DNA from: Macrostomum hystrix
Lineage: Eukaryota; Platyhelminthes; Macrostomidae
NCBI GenBank assembly: GCA_950097015.1
Contig: CATNEN010000038.1
Coordinates: 2,419,501-2,483,500, forward strand
DNA length: 64,000 nucleotides
Direction of reading: 5' to 3'
Shown here piece after piece: positions 60,296 through 64,000 of the stretch; position 1 is the stretch's first letter, and every line of letters begins with the position of its first letter. Under the pieces are notes generated by a model. That model made no database searches. It saw nothing but the letters and a program-made list of their open reading frames with translations, and was not told where the DNA came from. The translations under genes and the position numbers were made by a program.

Positions 60296-60721
60296 AGAAA
60301 TCCTGACAAGCGAGCTGGAAGCCGTACAGCTGGCACATGCAACAGAAGCTGCTCTTCTTAGAAATTGGTCAAACCTGGAGTTCTCGATACAGAAAGTGAA
60401 CAGTGGCTGGCCAGATGCTGGGGATAAAGCTAATCGCTGAAAGTAATTCAGTCTCTTCAGCTGACATCTTATTTTCATCAATATTTGAGGGCATCAGTCA
60501 GGCACTGGCTAGCAGTTGGTTCCAATGCAAAAGGGCAGATATCTTGTGCTGTAGAATTTCTATGAAAATTTGGCTTGTTTTGCCACCTGCTGGGCTGCTA
60601 GAGGTAAATATGCAATAAAATGCTTTTCACATTAGCAATAAACTGATAAATATGCTGCTAATCCGCTTAAAAAACTAATAAGACACTAACAGGAGATAAA
60701 ATGAGGAAGAAAATGCATTTA
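60296..60721. other. Short spacer with a protein-like plus-strand segment
   Basis: From about 60298 a plus-strand frame reads LTSELEAVQLAHATEAALL then NWSNLEFSIQKVNSGWPD to a stop near 60439. It could be a terminal exon or a transposon scrap; no family is recognised. Confidence 0.25.
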
Positions 60722-61557
60722 TGTAGGGAGATCCAATCTAGATCTAGGGAGACCCAATCTAGATCTTGGGAGGCCCAATCTAGATCTAGGGAGGCCCAAT
60801 CTAGATCTAAGGAGACCCAATCTAGATCTATGGAGATCCAATATAGATCTAGGTAGGCCAAATCTACATCTAAGGAGACCCAATCTAGATCTATAGAGAT
60901 CCAATCTAGATCTAGGGAGGCACAATCTAGATTTAAGGAGACCCAATCTAGATCTATGGAGATCCAATCTAGATCTAGGTAGGCCCAATCTAGATCTATG
61001 GAGATCCAATCTAGATCTAGGTAGATCTTGGGAGGCCCAAGATGAGATCCTATCTAGATCTAGGGAGGCCCAATATAGATTTAAGGAGACCCAATCTAGA
61101 TCTAGGGAGATCCAATCTAGATCTAGGGAGATCCAATCTAGATCTAGGTAGGTCCAATCTAGATCTAGGAAGGTCCAATATAGATCTAGGAAGGTCCAAT
61201 CTAGATCTAGGGAGATCCAATCTAGATCTAGGAAGGTCCAATCTAGATCTAGGTAGGTCCAATCTAGATCTAGGAAGGTCCAATCTAGATCTAGGGAGAT
61301 CCAATCTAGATCTAGGGAGATCCAATCTAGATCTAGGTAGGTCCAATCTAGATCTAGGAAGGTCCAATATAGATCTAGGAAGGTCCAATCTAGATCTAGG
61401 GAGATCCAATCTAGATCTAGGAAGGTCCAATCTAGATCTAGGTAGGTCCAATCTAGATCTAGGAAGGTCCAATCTAGATCTAGTTAGACCCAATCTAGAT
61501 CTAGGAAGGTCCAATCTAGATCTAGGAAGGTCCAATCTAGATCTAGTTAGACCCAAT
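60722..61557. repeat. Minisatellite, 21-bp unit, about 40 copies
   Basis: The unit contains CAATCTAGATCTAGG followed by GAGATC, AAGGTC, TAGGTC or GAGGCC. Each unit has the overlapping palindromes TCTAGA and AGATCT. A 190-200 bp block of variants at about 61100-61290 recurs at about 61300-61480, a higher-order duplication. Confidence 0.95.
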
Positions 61558-61591
61558 CTTAGTCCAATCAAAGCGTCAAATGAGTATTAAT

Positions 61592-61693
61592 TCAGTTAAA
61601 GTCATCGATAAGTTTAATAAATTCGTCCGCAAACACGCTGAGCAGGCTCTCCTCCGCCCTACGCGTCCTGCTCAGGTTTCCTAGATTTAGATT
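61592..61693 (-). CDS. Possible terminal coding exon, unassigned
   Basis: The minus strand has an acceptor-like tctattttccaag before a frame that reads NLSRTRRAEESLLSVFADEF then IKLIDDFN and stops. It is helical and charged, unlike its surroundings, but too short to assign. No companion exon upstream was found. Confidence 0.25.
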   Translation of the reverse strand, partial: NLNLGNLSRTRRAEESLLSVFADEFIKLIDDFN

Positions 61694-62372
61694 CTTGGAA
61701 AATAGAGCAGGCAGGGAAGATATACACACACAGTGGAGATGGCTGAGCATATCTTCATATGAGAAGCAACTGATTAAAATGCACTCGACTGAGCTCAAAG
61801 TGATTTATCCGCTGTGCGGCACCAAAACTCGCTTGGCTTGTCTCCCCACACCTCCGCCCGACTCCATGTCCCTCCATCTTTGGCTGGGGATCTTTGATTC
61901 CGCGAAGCAAGGAATCCGGTCTTCACTTGTAATGTTCCACACGTAGCCCTGCCCAACCCACCACCCGGCAACCAGAAACCTGCAGCCGGCCTGACCCGCG
62001 AGCTCCCGGGAGAGAGCGGTGCGGCAAAAAAATTATTGCCAGGAGGAGCCAAGAATGTCTTTGCCTGATCCGGCCGCAATCTCGACCTGTGGGGATCTGT
62101 GAAAGAAATGAAAATCCCTGATCTTCAGGCCAGTAGTGCTCTGATCTAAAGTAGAAAATGCTTTCACTGATCTTTTAGATTTACAGACTAGTTAAGATCA
62201 TGTATTTAAATCATTTTCGATAAAGCAGTTTGTCTTAAAAGTCGGCAGAAATTCAAACAGAATGTTCAGATTTATTTTGTAAGAATCTATACCCGGCGAC
62301 CATTGATTTACAACTAAAAATGAAGCAATAGTAGCCGTCTATTTGTGACGTGAAGGAATGCTTTCAAAGAAT
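61694..62372. other. Spacer with a GC-rich patch, no gene recognised
   Basis: A GC-rich patch at about 61840-62100 has ORFs on both strands (minus frame FWLPGGGLGRATCG), without splice sites or known domains. It may be an old element fragment. Confidence 0.35.
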
Positions 62373-62758
62373 ACATCTTGTGGGTGTGAAATAATGGTTG
62401 TTGGATGTGCGTGTCTTCTGGGAAGGTGTGAAATAATGGTTGTTGGATGTGCGTGTCTTCTGGGAAGGTGTGAAATAATGGTTATTGGATGTGCGTGTCT
62501 TCTGGGAAGGTGTGAAATGATGGTTGTTGGATGTGCGTGTCTTCTGGGAAGGTGTGAAATGATGGTTGTTGGATGTGCGTGTCTTCTGGGAAGGTGTGAA
62601 ATAATGGTTGTTGGATGTGCGTGTCTTCTGGGAAGGTGTGAAATAATGGTTGTTGGATGTGCGTGTCTTCTGGGAAGGTGTGAAATAATGGTTGTTGGAT
62701 GTGCGTGTCTTCTGGGAAGGTGTGAAATAATGGTTGTTGGATGTGCGTGTCTTGACTT
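62373..62758. repeat. Minisatellite, 42-bp unit, 9 copies
   Basis: The unit contains GTGTGAAATAATGGTTGTTG and GATGTGCGTGTCTTCTGG. It is nearly perfect, with AATGATGG/AATAATGG variants. It abuts the 3' end of the non-LTR element, only about 20 bp away. Confidence 0.96.
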
Positions 62759-62775
62759 ACTTGACTTATCTGCAG

Positions 62776-64000
62776 GGCGGTCCGATGGACACAGCGGGGA
62801 GGCGGGGGTCGCTCATTCCGCTAATCCCTGAGAGACCCGCAATCGGCCGATGGCGCGGGGCCAGTCAGGGAGGTCCGTGGCCGGTCCTTCCTGCAGCTTG
62901 CTCTTCGCTAGGGAAGAAATATGCTCGTCTGGTAGCCCTTAGGAACCGGACGAGCCGCGGGATGTTCTCGGATCTGCAAACGTCGTCCATGGATGGGTTT
63001 GGTCCGAGGTGATTTAGCCTCTCTTTGGTGAAGAAAGGGCATTGGCAGACGAAGTGCAAGGCATCCTCGTTTTCAAGGTGGCAGAACGGGCACAGCTCGC
63101 TCCGGAGGTCTCCTCGGAGGAAACAGTGCCTGGCGTAGCAACCATGGTCCGTGTGGGTCATGGTGAGGGCCCGGATGTCCTTCCGGGTCTGGTTTAGGAG
63201 GACCTTCCGGAGCCGAGTGGATGGCACTGAGACTGCCGCTTTGGATTGGCGGCAATTAATGGTGCTTCTCCACCGGGCAAGATGAAGGTTGGCGGCCCAG
63301 TCATCAATCTGACGATAGATGACGGTGTTCGGAATTTGAACAGGGGGGCAGGGCCCCGGCGCAGAGCTAGCGCCTCCCTGCTTGGCCAGGGAGTCAGCAA
63401 GCTCGTTTCCAGGAAAACCGGCATGCCCTGGTATCCACTGGAGTCTGACGGTATTCTTACCGGCCAGGTTGTTAAGCTGCCGGACACAGTCAGAGACTGT
63501 CCGGGAGGTCGTGGTGGTGTGACAGAGGGCTTGCAGAGCAGCCTGACTGTCCGAGTGAAAGATGATAGTCCTGCCTGAGATGTTTTTCTCGTTCAGCTCC
63601 GCAGCGCAGGAGCTGATGGCCAGGATCTCGTTCTGGAAAACGCTCGAGGAATTTCCAGTGTGTTGGGCGTGTGTGGCGACAACACGTCCGTTGACAAGGA
63701 TACAGATCCCGAAGCCAGCGGAGCCATCCTTCATGGATCCGTCCGTGTAGCAGTGGACCTCCTGGGTGTTCCAGTGGTCGCTAGCTTGATCCCTGGTGGG
63801 GATGAGAACCTTAAAGCACTGAAGGAGGTTGAGCGTGCGCTGTTCTCCGTCCGTAAGGACATTGATTCCGTTGCTCGCGTCCAAATCTCTCAGGCAAAGG
63901 TCCGTGTGCGGCAGGAGCTTTCGTTTTGCTGCCGCTCGATGGGGGACGAAGCGCACTCCGGCATCAAGGAGGCGCCGGGCGGTTTTTGCCGCCTCACCGC
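62776..64000 (-). mobile_element. Non-LTR retrotransposon, 3' part of ORF2 (RNase H and zinc knuckle), runs off window
   Basis: The minus frame is open from the window edge to the stop at 62865, about 378 codons. It encodes an RNase H domain with the acidic residues in VHCYTDGSMKDGSAGFG, FQNEILAISSCAAEL, IIFHSDSQAALQAL and PGNELADSLAK. A C-terminal Cys/His motif follows (CPFCHLENEDALHFVCQC), then the ending LVRFLRATRRAYFF. This arrangement, RNase H after reverse transcriptase and a CCHC end, is found in the I/R1/LOA/Tad1-like clades. The reverse transcriptase lies beyond 64000. The intact frame suggests a fairly recent insertion. A related decayed copy is at 47.4-48.2 kb. Confidence 0.9.

Noticed and set aside
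63073-63578. Plus-strand and alternative minus-strand ORFs over the retrotransposon end
   Set aside because: Shadows of the RNase H frame, which alone has the catalytic motifs and a homologous copy elsewhere in the window.

Overview
The window is nuclear DNA from an invertebrate animal. GC-rich coding exons sit in AT-rich introns and spacers, splice sites are clean GT/AG, and the proteins are metazoan: an SGLT-type sugar transporter, serine racemase, a MAP2K7-like kinase, an IRAK-like adaptor, TMEM9 and a DCUN1D protein. Several genes have a 3' splice site a few bases before the start codon with no upstream exon in sight. That, together with the repeat load, would fit a spliced-leader trans-splicing lophotrochozoan such as a free-living flatworm, but the species is a guess.

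Layout. 0-2.4 kb: a GT32-type glycosyltransferase exon (+) and a broken inverted copy of it. 4.7-8.4 kb: a MAP2K7-like kinase (-) with a tRNA-Ile(UAU) gene inside an intron; an orphan exon at 11.1-11.5 kb may be its 5' end. 12.5-14.2 kb: a complete four-exon serine racemase (+). 15.1-25.7 kb: a complete twelve-exon sodium/glucose cotransporter (-), convergent with the racemase. 28.1-30.2 kb: a complete four-exon IRAK-like death-domain/polyglutamine/degenerate-kinase gene (-). 33.6-35.9 kb: two exons of an unidentified gene (-). 39.9-40.9 kb: TMEM9 (-). 43.0-44.1 kb: the PONY domain of a DCUN1D3-like protein (-). 49.2-51.2 kb: a complete six-exon conserved protein I cannot name (-). 53.5-54.2 kb: a Gly/Pro/Tyr-rich repeat protein (+). 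62.8-64 kb: the 3' end of a non-LTR retrotransposon (-), with a decayed relative at 47.4-48.2 kb.

The most striking property is the repeat landscape. About 25-30 different minisatellites (unit lengths from 4 to about 52 bp) fill roughly a quarter of the window by my coordinates. Most of the longer introns of the recognised genes contain their own array with a different unit. There is also a tRNA-headed SINE-like family (at least eight copies or fragments), and two non-autonomous DNA elements with terminal inverted repeats and 8-9 bp target-site duplications. Most long open frames in the window are products of the arrays and not genes.

The genes do not form a pathway. MAP2K7 (JNK branch) and IRAK/Pelle are both signalling components that act downstream of immune or stress receptors in animals, but their proximity here is probably chance. 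The exon chains for serine racemase, SLC5, IRAK-like, TMEM9 and the 49-51 kb gene all keep frame across every junction, so those models are firm.
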